DNA of 64,000 nucleotides from Aurantiochytrium sp. KH105 (taxonomy: Eukaryota; Sar; Bigyra; Thraustochytrida; Thraustochytriidae): positions 1 through 64,000 of the forward strand of contig BGKB01000246.1 in the NCBI GenBank assembly GCA_003116975.1. Direction: 5' to 3'. Positions 47,001 to 55,201 of this stretch are shown in pieces. How positions within the stretch are numbered: position 1 is the stretch's first letter; each line of letters begins with the position of its first letter. The notes under the pieces were generated by a model, which ran no database searches, was not told where the DNA came from, and saw only the letters and a list, made by a program, of their open reading frames with translations. Made by a program: the position numbers and the translations under genes.

Positions 47001-47233
47001 TTGAGCTGCTTGTAGTCAATGTCCTTGCTAAACACCTGCTGTTCGTCCCAAGCCCAAGACTCTTTGTCGGATTTGCCGAGTTCGGAGGGGAGAAGCGGGC
47101 GTACACGCACGCCCACAAGCACGCGGTCGAGCTCTTCCGCTGTCTCGCTCTGCGCTTGTTCTTTGCGTGTTTTTTTCCCGCCCGGTGTTGCGAGCGCTGT
47201 CTCCGGGTACAGCGGTGGCGATCGCGGCATCAT
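41075..47233 (-). CDS. Giant kinesin-7 (CENP-E-like) motor protein (2,052 aa)
   Basis: The motor domain (about 38-430) has VLVGVRVRPLLPSE, FAFDRVFAPDEQT, the P-loop GQTTSGKT (132-139) and SSSRSHSIFQVRVES. Switch II is VIDLAGSERVSKTQARGERL, followed by FRSCKLTRLLTSALGGNSYT and STLQFAHRASKIKTHAKLNQ, a neck typical of kinesin-7/CENP-E. A Ser/Ala-rich insertion of about 50 residues sits between switch I and switch II. Residues about 430-1,990 are long coiled coil with breaks, rich in Glu/Ala/Leu; the C-terminus is basic (WQNRKREQRRRARQKQ). CENP-E proteins carry chromosomes along microtubules in mitosis and also have very long stalks, so a mitotic role is the best guess. No CaaX-type end is present. 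Start: the ATG at 47233 (a second follows at once). Confidence 0.92.
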   Translation of the reverse strand: MMPRSPPLYPETALATPGGKKTRKEQAQSETAEELDRVLVGVRVRPLLPSELGKSDKESWAWDEQQVFSKDIDYKQLNDAEVARLPDGRKSKFAFDRVFAPDEQTVDVYTDQVAGLVERVVEGYNATILAYGQTTSGKTHTITGSDDEKGILQLALEDLFDLIRKDGFDAAYRFSVNVSYCEIYQEVVRDLLDPAKHHLSIADDPQRGPLVRGLTELTVSTAQEALDLVSKGQETRKVGVTQISASSSRSHSIFQVRVESRPRLDDAVNESHDNGVPDAGPLETSASSAPSSSANDALRKWAHSYERPLAVSTLSVIDLAGSERVSKTQARGERLKEAGFINKSLAALGNVIAAINAGSSHIPFRSCKLTRLLTSALGGNSYTAMICCVTPSILHHDESRSTLQFAHRASKIKTHAKLNQVETGDKILEAFRTQVGTLQRELALNVSEKQLLQEKVQALERKLHSNLAKSLQTPRFARRKSLVPQTAVRPRRNPAFAAVPDAPFTIARLQQRGDAPQHSVRFQTSFESAEDSDPFVGAVNSLAIRSEDVDALEHELVQRDRQVAAAKSLLLGAQEKLREFLHNAPASPETRDEDEVIRLQNQVQDERARADHQEEQALARIRALEKQLENLEVAATQGTQSALDAQKAQSQLGEAQTRIQVLERQLQAYEEARPEQDDIIADLRAGLESSRRRAEAQESRAEAQEKRAEALERDLADCNTRIEHSQVSVQRLLVSAQHLDQKASEPLNAPLDQQSADSLENALEILQGKLERADTTRAQRDQALAHANEQVTRLESQLEKATSEVEQAATRANKIEEDASAEQARLIAEHTQERTTWQTQLRLLEDRATEQEALRQNAASLQEELEGLRATVDSVKEENGRIRQDAETEKADLASRLEELETALEARNAQLAEVDDARAALALSVEAKDNEVDVIKKTSEQRYQFAENELRQLQDAIRAHEARERDYAERKGILENRVADLEKVQQEHASLSSELSASKESLQATKQDLEAAQSRCEELEDDRTHLQNRVRDLEAEAEASASTMRGLEENEHDIEAAKKALADAEEKMTELIDVKDQLETQVKNLNASVLELEARLKDQSEIEDRCSELEARVHFLQPKAQELETSKEECKELEAKIGTLEDFNRDLSSQVKALEPSTRALETSEQRCKDLDAKVAALKDKLHEFESTHRDLDAAVANCDKLRSQNDKLSERVVDLEASLETKNATNLELLRRNEIASGENDARTLQLCKELEDARNECESLRSKLLETESARDELATKATGLEASLAEANVKSANLEELQGRIAAYEDALSAAEERRDAAEKELAKVHEAASSAEALAQARASEVSASLQDAEQARTALHQLESDLAAAKDQLRAATKATAKIATQKEESRALQVRVEALEYELESTSRGGHDHLLKADKRAEQLSRDYASLTEALDEARSALRRQRRESERHRRALERSRRQVSLGVFVAMMHRNACRAHRSALDRSARAQEAATKRYEVRLEAAEAQSTRHAAECKKLTGILQRSEHGATGVPQLQEALAQLQSALQARDKEIVRLKAGNARAETSRDGAEGRYQDLATQLERVDAERAAALEKARQLESALRGAKTEVLQDAQAARQEADVAALAICRALDRLEGLGAASPHLGAVELSARLDRATVGSKNEADQDHAAETQALRVSCEQLERRVHELEAENQMLRKQSRQSASALATARASAETLSGGGTSIHKLESKLDKLERLLREKDAQVGEYQQETTEVSKLLAAREEEVKTAKSAARAAREAEAQARADHAQLQARLQALEANIHARRPVSRELSELRLKYERAEQDCKTLAQENRALKEELRASEDLAQQGLASLQEESKDPATEPMRSPCAVGEEFTPRMGDCEDPEETHESSFAAVAAQFANKSAQSPFQAFQTPIPRRRGDLTVTPSTAVSRTSTSLIEELRRSASKQIDALKAGNHDLRLAFAEKDRQLSLVLGLMEESESDFRHLLDLLERFNHNSEDYAGQLAQVKAHMERLLTWQNRKREQRRRARQKQILPQRDASSPCSPAQ

Positions 47234-47826
47234 GCCTTTTCGCACAGCCCTCGCGCCGGACGCCCCCGCGGCGCGCGGCTAGCTTGTACCCCTCCCCCGT
47301 TTCCCTTGTCACGCCTCGCACGCGCCTCGCGCACGGACGTCAGCGCGCCGGCCGTGGAACCGGCGAGCAAAGACTGCGTGGTCGAGCGAGCGTTAGAATT
47401 TTGAGATGACGATGGACAAGAACAAAACAGCAGAATACCAGTTAGAAAAAAAAAGAAGACATGAAGGGACACTTGCACGCATTACGTTTTCTGTGTGAGC
47501 GATCCTTCGTTCGTAGACACGACCGGCAGGGTTGATCATGATCACAACTGAAGCGAAAGAAACGAAACATTCTTCTGCTTGCGACAAAAGTTCTTTCCCC
47601 CCCGGAAATCAACAAAACCTCTACTCTGAGTGCTTGACTATCGCGAACTCCTCGCGGCACCGTGGCGGCGAGTGCTGTATTCACGCGCCAAGCTTTCTTG
47701 CCTTCGACCCGCTGACCGCTATTCTCGTGGAACCCTTGTGCAAAGACAGGCCTTGGTTGTTGCGGGAGGCCAAGCCATAATCGCTTCGGGAGAGACCTAG
47801 GTCCTAGGCCCTAGGTCTAGTAAAAC
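47234..47826. other. Divergent intergenic region with CCTAGG palindrome
   Basis: This lies between the kinesin-7 (-) and TMEM209-like (+) starts. It is GC-rich at the kinesin end and more balanced in the middle. A 26-bp near-perfect palindrome (47793-47818) lies just before the TMEM209-like ATG. No gene recognised. Confidence 0.55.
47793..47818. promoter_or_regulatory. 26-bp near-palindrome with three CCTAGG cores
   Basis: AGACCTAGG and its complement CCTAGGTCT flank TCCTAGGC, ending 8 bp before the start codon at 47827. If transcribed it would form a stem at the very end of the leader; if DNA it could be a dimeric protein-binding or core-promoter site. Confidence 0.4.
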
Positions 47827-49944
47827 ATGATGAATGAAGGAAAGGCGAAGCCAATCCAAACGCATAACCGTGCTCTTGAGAGGCCAACGCGAAGACGCGA
47901 GGACGCGTGCGCGGAGCTCGAGACGATGCACGGGGCCGCAAGCGAGCGGCGCGCGGCGCTGGACGCGCACGTGGAGCTGCACCGCACGCGGGAAAGACGG
48001 CGGGCGCTACGTCTGACACTAGGGGTGGCGCTGGCCCTGTTCATGACGGCACTGGCGCTGGTGCAGGTGGACGAGACGCGCGCTCGCGCAGACGTGGGCG
48101 AGGGCGAGGGCGACGCAGAAGGATCCGAGGCGGTCCGCAAAGTGCTCTTGCTTTTGCTCACCCTTCGCATGGCGTGCGGCGTCGGGCCGGACTACGAAGG
48201 CGACCATGCAGCGTGGATCGCGGGCGTCCTGGTACTCTTTCGCATTGTGATTGCCATTTGCGTGGTGATCACAGCGCAAACCTTGCGAGCAGCGCCATCT
48301 CTCATGGCCATGTATGCGAAGCAAGCAACAGGTTCGGTGGCGAGATCGTCGGCGTCAATTTTAACCGAGACGCAGACGAAACTACTCGGACTCGGCTCGA
48401 CGGCCGCCGCTCTGCGCGAGGCTTTGGAACATCGCAGAGACGCCGCACGAAGGCATCAACGGCAACAACAGCAACAGCACCAAGACGAACAAAGCGCAAG
48501 AAACAAGGCTGACCAAGCGCGTGCAACGAGCTCGCTGGCGTCGTCGTCGTCAAGTGCCAGAGATATCGCCGCAGAGCCAATGACGCCCGAAGTCCGGCGC
48601 AAGGTGGCATACAGTAGTCCAGGAAGCGCAGCCGCATACAATGTGCGGCGGCGCACTGGGACGCACATTCGTTCAAGTCCATCGTTGCAAAGTCCGGGAT
48701 ACATGAACCGACCGCCAAGTAGTGGCGCAGTTCGGTATCTCGCGGCTCTTCGCGCGACTCCGGGGAATAAAGCAAGTCCCATGGGAACACCTTCGAGCCT
48801 GAGTACGCCCGTGAGCACCTCGTGTCCGAATTGCGCCTCGCCCCTCCCGATGCAGGGCTCTCCATTTCATATGCATGGTGCAACTTCGAGCTCTCTGAGC
48901 GATATGGATGAGGCGGCCTACCTGTTGCTGCAGTCTCTGACCGTGGATTGGGACCAGCAAAATGGAGTGCCGTCGTCACCTTCAGGACAAGGCGTGCAGA
49001 GTGTTGCGAATGTGATCGACGACTGGACGGACAATCTCACGCGGGCGCTGTCCAAGTACGCTCGCGAGAATGTAATTGAGCCGCTCGAGCGCAACACGCG
49101 TCATCTCGTAGAGCTGAATAGCCAAGTGTTTTCCAAGAGCATGTTGGACCAGAGCTTGCAGGCGCAAGTGCTGCCGACGGCTGGGTCTGCACAGCAAGGC
49201 CTCTTAGCAGCGGCAGGGGGTGTGATAACGATGGATGCATTTTCGCAGCAGCAACAGCAGCAGCAGCTCTTGGCCCTGCAGCAGCAACAACAGCAACAAC
49301 AACCGCTTGAAGTTGCGCGTCAACGCGCGATGAATTACTACAACTCAATGGTTGCCCAGCAGGGGAACAACCAGCAAGCTTTCTTTCAGGCTCAGCAGGA
49401 CATGAGCATGATTAACCGATTGCTTGACGAGCGCGCGCGTTTGGAGCGCTCGCTACTTGTTGTCGCGCAGCCTTTGGTGGCCGCGGGCCGTGGCACGTAT
49501 ACGCGCGCAACGGTGCTTTCGCATCTCAAGTCGCTCTTTGGCAGCCCCGACCGACTGAGCAAGTACCAGTGGGATGCGGCCTCCCCGCCCTGCGACCCGG
49601 ACATTCTCGTGCACCTGGCAACAGACTGGCTGAAGAAGTCCATGCACATCGAGGACAACCGTCAGGTGTTTTTGGCCAACTCGCGACGGGACCTTCCGGA
49701 CCCGGGCTTTTTTGCCGTGCAGCAAGGGTGGGGACTCGAGCGCATCACGGTGCCGGCGCCGGACGGTCATGCGGTGCCTCATTTCCAGCTTTATGTTCAG
49801 GGCCTTCCGTGGCAGGTGCGCGCGGGTCGCCAGAATGCCTTGCAGGCTGTTGCCCTGTTGATTTACAGCATGAAGGTGCGCCGTTCGCCTGGTGTTGAGA
49901 GTGTGGAGTGGGTCGTAGGCGGCCACTCCTTTGCTCCCTTGTGA
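47827..49944 (+). CDS. TMEM209-like nuclear-envelope protein (705 aa)
   Basis: TMEM209 is a nuclear-envelope protein reported to associate with nuclear pore components. Hydrophobic helices lie near residues 61-81 (LGVALALFMTALALVQV), 103-120 and 128-150 (VLVLFRIVIAICVVI), so the N-terminal part is membrane-embedded. Residues 170-460 are Ser/Pro/Gln-rich, and a poly-Gln run lies at about 473-498. The C-terminal 150 residues carry the family's conserved end: YQWDAASPPCDPDILVHLAT then DWL, later VPHFQLYVQG, LPWQVRAGRQNALQAVALLI and YSMKVRR, matching 'W...PtDa.IlmHlF', 'hyeLi.q...ynlp.Grnn.f..LllFLy.iK'. The identification rests on this tail and the N-terminal helices. Start: ATG at 47827, followed by a second ATG. 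Confidence 0.68.
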   Translation: MMNEGKAKPIQTHNRALERPTRRREDACAELETMHGAASERRAALDAHVELHRTRERRRALRLTLGVALALFMTALALVQVDETRARADVGEGEGDAEGSEAVRKVLLLLLTLRMACGVGPDYEGDHAAWIAGVLVLFRIVIAICVVITAQTLRAAPSLMAMYAKQATGSVARSSASILTETQTKLLGLGSTAAALREALEHRRDAARRHQRQQQQQHQDEQSARNKADQARATSSLASSSSSARDIAAEPMTPEVRRKVAYSSPGSAAAYNVRRRTGTHIRSSPSLQSPGYMNRPPSSGAVRYLAALRATPGNKASPMGTPSSLSTPVSTSCPNCASPLPMQGSPFHMHGATSSSLSDMDEAAYLLLQSLTVDWDQQNGVPSSPSGQGVQSVANVIDDWTDNLTRALSKYARENVIEPLERNTRHLVELNSQVFSKSMLDQSLQAQVLPTAGSAQQGLLAAAGGVITMDAFSQQQQQQQLLALQQQQQQQQPLEVARQRAMNYYNSMVAQQGNNQQAFFQAQQDMSMINRLLDERARLERSLLVVAQPLVAAGRGTYTRATVLSHLKSLFGSPDRLSKYQWDAASPPCDPDILVHLATDWLKKSMHIEDNRQVFLANSRRDLPDPGFFAVQQGWGLERITVPAPDGHAVPHFQLYVQGLPWQVRAGRQNALQAVALLIYSMKVRRSPGVESVEWVVGGHSFAPL

Positions 49945-51218
49945 TCGATAAATCTCTATTTTTTTTCTTTATGGAAAGTAAAAGAAAGCCGAAGCTTTGG
50001 CCACTTGCTATCATGATGTAATGTATGCTCGATGTCGCCGTCGCTTGGATAGCTTTGCTTCTGCAGCTCCTGCCGGCGCGGTTGGCAAGAAAAGGCAGGC
50101 GAAAGGGCGTTGCTTGCCGCTGAGGCACGGGCACGGAGGAAGAACTCGCTGCGTCTGCGTCTGCGTCTGCGTCTGCCCTTTGAAGCGTGGTGGTCAGCAA
50201 AGGAGACAAAGAGAGAGAGAGTGATGACGCGCAAGACGCAACTGCGCGGTCCGGCTGGAGACCTTGAGGCCTGGTGTTCATAATGCTTGTACCCCCTCGC
50301 CCCCCCCCCTCCCCCGGCCTATAGGGCAAGATGACCGGCGCTACTCGCGACTGCCCTTTTCACCTGCAAATGGTCCGCTGAAGGCTTTCACTGCATCGGC
50401 GCTCTCAGGCGCAGGTCCTTGGAGTCGCCTCCTCCTCCTACGCGTCGTCGTCGTTGTCGTCGTCGTCGTCATGAGAGTCCCACCCAGACTGCGCGTCGAC
50501 GCGCTGCACTCGAGCTCACCTCGGTGTCTGCGCATGCGCTCACTCGCTCAGCTTTGTCCCTCGCATGTCCGCACTGCTGTCAGTTGCAGCGCGTGGAGCG
50601 GCGCGTGGCATGCGTGTCTTGTGCGCGGTTTCTTGAGGAGTCCGCACGAGCACTCGCGCGAAAGCTGCAACTGCGCGGTCCGAACTACCAGGTGTGGGGC
50701 CGGAAGCGCGCAATGTGGGGCGATAGATAAAAAGTGCATCTATTCATTCGAGGACTTGTGCTTGCTCTTGCTCTCTTGTCTGGGTGACGCGGTCGCGGAA
50801 GCGCATCACAACAAGGATCATTTGATTTACAGCTTTACAGCCGAATAATTCATAAAGATAGTGTATTTGTTTGGGGGAGGGGGTAAAATTATTGATCGAA
50901 AAAGGCGCGATGCTATCGCGAAAGAGGGACGTTGCATACTGGAGGCCATCATCTTTCGCTCTCTTGAACAAACATGCGCATGCAGCACGCCGGACGCCTC
51001 GAGTTCGCCTTGCCCAAACGCCGCCAAGGCTGGACAGTCATAGGTAAACGGGCGATCGCGGACCGCTGAAGTTCACGGCGCTACTTGCCGCGGTAAAAAA
51101 AAAAAGAATACTAATGTCAGCTCATGTCTCCACAGGGACGCTGAGATGGCCAAGGAATCTAATTCCCTGACTCTCTCTCTCTCTCTCTCTCTCTCGGGTT
51201 TGCTATGCTCTCGGTCGA
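49945..51218. other. Spacer between convergent genes, rich in microsatellites
   Basis: This separates the 3' ends of the TMEM209-like gene and the CxxC protein gene. It holds TGCGTC repeats (50149-50176), a C-run (about 50298-50314), GTC repeats (50442-50470) and a CT run (51169-51195). One frame gives poly-Val from the GTC run but has no suitable ATG. No gene recognised. Confidence 0.5.
51169..51195. repeat. CT dinucleotide microsatellite
   Basis: About 13 CT units lie 24 bp beyond the stop codon of the minus-strand CxxC protein gene. Confidence 0.95.
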
Positions 51219-52694
51219 TCAGTCGCTGGACTCATCAAAGAATCGCTGGTTCGCGAGAAAACTGAGGCGATCGAGAGTAGAAAGAAAGGCGCCCATGTCA
51301 TCCAGACGACTCGTGCAGACAGGGCATGACTTGTTCGTCATGCCCTCACTGCGGAGACTCCGGAAGTAGTTCACATACCCAAGGCGCACGTTCGGGCCGT
51401 TGGGCTTCTCCTCGGTTTTCCTTGGGGCCCCGCCAGCATCGGCGCGGGTCGCAAAGACCGTGGTGTTGAAGGAAGTTAGCGCTCCCCCCGCCGCTGCCGA
51501 GATCCCCGAAGCGGAGCCGCAGGTGGAGGAAGCAGACGACGACGACGAAGAAGAAGAAGAAGAGGAGGCTGCCGAATTCGACCCGGACGCAGGTTGCTGG
51601 AGCTGGATTTTCTCGCGGGGGGTCAGCGACGTGTAGTGCACCGGCGCAGGTCGCACGGCGGCGTCGGCACCATGGGCGTGGATGGTCCTGTCGAGCTTGC
51701 GCAGCTTGACAGTGAGAAAGTCACGCTTGGCCCGCATGCACGAGAGAGCAGACTTGTGCGCCTGTTCTTGTGCAAGGGACGCTTGGCACACGGTGCACTG
51801 ACGCGCCGCAGACAATTCCTGCAAGTGCAGTTCCGCGAGTTTTAGGGACGCTCGCAGTTTCCGTCGTTCAGCTCGCCAACGGGCCTCTCGGAATACCTTG
51901 GCGCTTCCGGGGGTGCTCCCAGGTCCTCCCGCGGCGGCGATGCTGCCGACTTCGGGGAGGGCATGGGCGACCTCTTGCTGGTAGCCTTGAGGTTGTTTCA
52001 CCAGCTTTTGCTTTTGGAGTTGCTGCTGCTGCTGCAACACATGGTGCTGGTTGTTCGGGTAAAGCAAGGGTCTCGGCGTCAGGGATTCTTTGCGCATCGG
52101 CGTGTACTGCTGCTGTTGCTGGCGTTGCCGGTGGTTTTGCTGGCGGTTGATGACGTTCACGTCGCTAGACGGAGTCCTCTTGAGTTCCCGTGGCGCGTCG
52201 ACGCGTCCGAGGTCTGCTGCACTCGATGAGGCTGCAGCATTGGCATTTGCAGTCTGTGGAAGAGCGGCGGTGAAAAGGCGCAGCACTTTGTCATAGTCTC
52301 TGCTAGCGCACAGCTGCCTGCTGACGGTGCGGAGGCGGACCTCCCTATGCGCCTTTACGGGCGCCTTGGGTCCCGCTGCGCCCTTGTCGCGTCCGAGCAG
52401 CACGCTGTTGTGCTCCTGCGCGGGCTCGGGCGCCTTGCGCACTTTGCGCAGCGGGCTCTGCGCGCGCTGCATGTGCTTCTGCGCCAGGTGCAGGTGCTGC
52501 AGGCGCCGCAGCTGCTCCGGGCTGATCACCCTCGCGCTCTTGGTCCACTGCGGCGCGTCACCGCCGCTCATCTCCGCGAGCCCGCCCGCCTCCGCCGCGG
52601 CCACCGCCGCCGACACCGCGTCCGCGCCGCCGCCCGCCCCGTGCGCCCGCCCCGCGCGCACCTCGCCGCCCTCGCCCGGCCGCGCGCGCTTCAT
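51219..52694 (-). CDS. CxxC-containing coiled-coil protein, unknown family (491 aa)
   Basis: I do not recognise this protein. Two CxxC pairs are present: RQCTVCQASLAQEQ near residue 300, within a helical region (RAERRKLRASLKLAELHLQE, then AKRDFLTVKLRKLDRT), and NKSCPVCTSRLDDMG near 455, close to the C-terminus. Each could sit at the tip of a helical hairpin or pair with the other in one zinc site. Residues 50-80 are a basic helix (SPEQLRRLQHLHLAQKHMQR). Between them are Gln-rich (180-240) and Ser-rich (about 375-395) low-complexity stretches encoded by trinucleotide repeats. The last 35 residues (FLSTLDRLSFLANQRFFDES) are well conserved-looking. The N-terminal 50 residues are Gly/Ala/Arg-rich and start at the first ATG; the Met at codon 42 is an alternative. 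Confidence 0.65.
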   Translation of the reverse strand: MKRARPGEGGEVRAGRAHGAGGGADAVSAAVAAAEAGGLAEMSGGDAPQWTKSARVISPEQLRRLQHLHLAQKHMQRAQSPLRKVRKAPEPAQEHNSVLLGRDKGAAGPKAPVKAHREVRLRTVSRQLCASRDYDKVLRLFTAALPQTANANAAASSSAADLGRVDAPRELKRTPSSDVNVINRQQNHRQRQQQQQYTPMRKESLTPRPLLYPNNQHHVLQQQQQLQKQKLVKQPQGYQQEVAHALPEVGSIAAAGGPGSTPGSAKVFREARWRAERRKLRASLKLAELHLQELSAARQCTVCQASLAQEQAHKSALSCMRAKRDFLTVKLRKLDRTIHAHGADAAVRPAPVHYTSLTPREKIQLQQPASGSNSAASSSSSSSSSSSASSTCGSASGISAAAGGALTSFNTTVFATRADAGGAPRKTEEKPNGPNVRLGYVNYFRSLRSEGMTNKSCPVCTSRLDDMGAFLSTLDRLSFLANQRFFDESSD

Positions 52695-52885
52695 GCTCTC
52701 GCGCGCCGCCTCGTCCTCCGCTCGACTCGGCTTTGCCTGCTCTGCTCGCTCTGCTCCGCTGCGCCGCCCCGCGCCGCGAGTCCCAGGCTGCCCTCCCTAC
52801 CGCGTCCGGGAAAGAAAGCGGGAAGCGAGGAACGGGAGAACGGAGGAGGGAACGAAAGAACGGGCGAAAAGCCTGCGAAAAGAAA

Positions 52886-52954
52886 AGGAAAGAAAAGAAA
52901 GGAAAGGAAAGGAAAGGAAAGGAAAGGAAAGGAAAGGAAAGGAAAGGAAAGGAA
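52886..52954. repeat. GGAAA pentanucleotide microsatellite
   Basis: About 13 GGAAA units with slight variation at the left end lie 190 bp upstream of the CxxC protein start. Confidence 0.95.
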
Positions 52955-54088
52955 GAAGGAGGGGGAGATCGAGCCGCCCTTCTGAATCCACGCGCGCCTC
53001 GCCGCCTCGAGCTTGCTTGCTTGCTTGCTTAGGCTCCGCCTGCGCTCGGGCGACCTTTGCAGGGCGCGCTGCCTGCGCGAGATGGACGGTCAGCCAGCTG
53101 TGTGCCCTCGCCTTGCCTTGGGATGGAGAAAGGGAGGGAGGAGCTGCTCGGCTCCACGTAGTTTGTTTGTGGCTTGGCCTTGATTGATGGCCGATGGAGA
53201 GGAGGATGAATGAAGGAGAGAGCTTTCGCTCTCAAGAACTGGCTGGCGGCGACGAGGACCAAAGCTCGCCTTGGCTTAGCTTAGCTTAGCTTGCCTTCGG
53301 GCCCGGGCGAGCTCTCTTCGCCTGCGACCGCGGCTCCCTTCGCTCTCTCCCACGTGCCTGGCTGCCTGGCTGCCTGCCTGCTGCGCACGATCGACAGCTA
53401 GGCCCGCGCTCCGCGTCTTTGATTTGAATCCTGCCGGACGGTGCTTTTCGCTGCACTGCCAGAATCGCCGCGCGCCGCGCGCCCTCCTCCTCTGCGCCTC
53501 CTGCGCTCGCCTTCTCCGCTCTGCTCTGCTCTGCTCTGCTCCGCTCCGCTCGCCTTCTCCGCTGCCCGCGCTGCCCGCGCTGCGTGCGCTGCGAAGGCGG
53601 TTTGTCGCCGCCGCCTCCTCCCTCGCTTTCCTTCCTCGCCTCGCCTCGTCTCGTCTCGCCCGCCTGTTTTTTATCCTCTTCCCTCCTTCATTTCATCCCT
53701 CCCTCCGCCAGCCCCGCCTCGCTGCGGCCTCCGCCTTGCGTTCCCTTCCTCCTCTCACTTCCGCCTGCATCGTTCCCTTTCCTCTCGGCGTCTGCGCCGC
53801 TCTCTCTCGGCACCCGCGCCTCCGCAACCCATTTTGGGCCCTCCCACTCGGCTCCTCCTTCGCCCGCGCCGGTTGTTGACTTTTACTTTTCAATGGAAAC
53901 CGAGGCTTGGGGCTACTTGCTTCCCGCGCCTCACGCCTGCGACAGCGACACCAACAGCGGCCGCTGCAGCTGCAGCTCGCTCCGCGCGCAGCTGTCGCTG
54001 ATAACGAACGGCAGGGAAGGTAGGGTGAGGTAAGCGCCGGCCCGCTGTGCGCGGCGGCCGAGGTCCGGGAGCCTCGGCGCGGGGGCGG

Positions 54089-54172
54089 TTTGCGGCACTT
54101 GCGGCCGGGTTTGCGGCACTTGCGGCCGGGTTTGCGGCACTTGCGGCCGGGTTTGCGGCGCTTGCGGCGCGG
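54089..54172. repeat. 21-bp tandem repeat, four copies
   Basis: Units start at 54089, 54110, 54131 and 54152 and read TTTGCGGCACTTGCGGCCGG plus one G. The core CACTTGCGG differs by one base from the CACTTGCGC motif seen elsewhere in the window. The 21-bp period keeps all frames open. Confidence 0.93.
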
Positions 54173-55126
54173 GGCGGGCGGGATTCTCCACTTGGGCGGG
54201 CGCATTCCCGCGGCCGCGGATAGCCCAGTGCCGGCGCGCGGCCGCAAGTGCCGCAAGCAGGGGCTGCGCGCCGTGGAAAGCGCTGCACGCGCTTTACAGC
54301 GCCGCGGCGCTCGCCACATACTCAACCCATGCGCGGCGCGGCTGCAAGGCGAGGCGCTGTACCGGCCGGGGCGACTGACCGTGCCGGCGCGCGGGCGTAC
54401 GATCGCGCTCGTGCACGTCGCGCCCCGCCCGGCCTCGCCTCGCCTCGCCGCGGAGACGGGCGGGCCCGGCTTGAATTTTTTCAAAACCGCGCCAGCGACC
54501 TCGGCGCGCTCGCGCTCGCGCCGGGGCTCGCGCCCGCGCTGCTGCGCCATGCGCTGCTGCTGCTGCTCGCGTCATGCGGAGAAGGTATCATCGTGCTCGC
54601 TTTGCGTTACGCGCCCGGGAAGATGTCGGCCTCGACGCGGCGGAGCCGCACCCGGAAGCGAGCCCTGCGCGCTGTGCTGCACCGCTGCCGCTGCAGCTGC
54701 AGCTGCAGCTGCTCCTTCCCGCCGCGCCGCGCCGCACGCACGCGCGCACGCACGCACGCGTACACACAAACGCGTCGCTCGCCTCGCCTCGCGCCCGCGG
54801 GCGTACGATGCGCGGCGCGGCGCATCGCGTGGCATGGCCAGGCAGCGCGTGTGCGCCTTTTTGCGTGGCTTCTCCTGGCTGTTCCTTCCTTTCTTTCCTT
54901 TCTTTCCTTTCCTTGTTTCTTTTTTTCTTTCCTGCCTGTGCCCCTCCCGTCCATTTCATACTATAGCAGTAGAGGCTAGACACCGCCCCGTCAGTGACGC
55001 TGCAATCCGGGAAGAAGAGCGCCCGACTTCGCTGCGAAAAGCCGCCACTGCCGTCCTCCTGAAGGCGACGGGGCCTCCGCCTCGCCTCGCCTCGCCTCGC
55101 CCCGTCCGCTTCGCCTCGAGTCGATC

Positions 55127-55128
<2 letters not shown>

Positions 55129-55185
<57 letters not shown>

Positions 55186-55201
55186 GCTGGTCTCGGTCTC
55201 G
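55129..55201. repeat. CTCGGT hexanucleotide microsatellite
   Basis: About twelve near-perfect 6-bp units, interrupted once near 55184. Confidence 0.95.
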
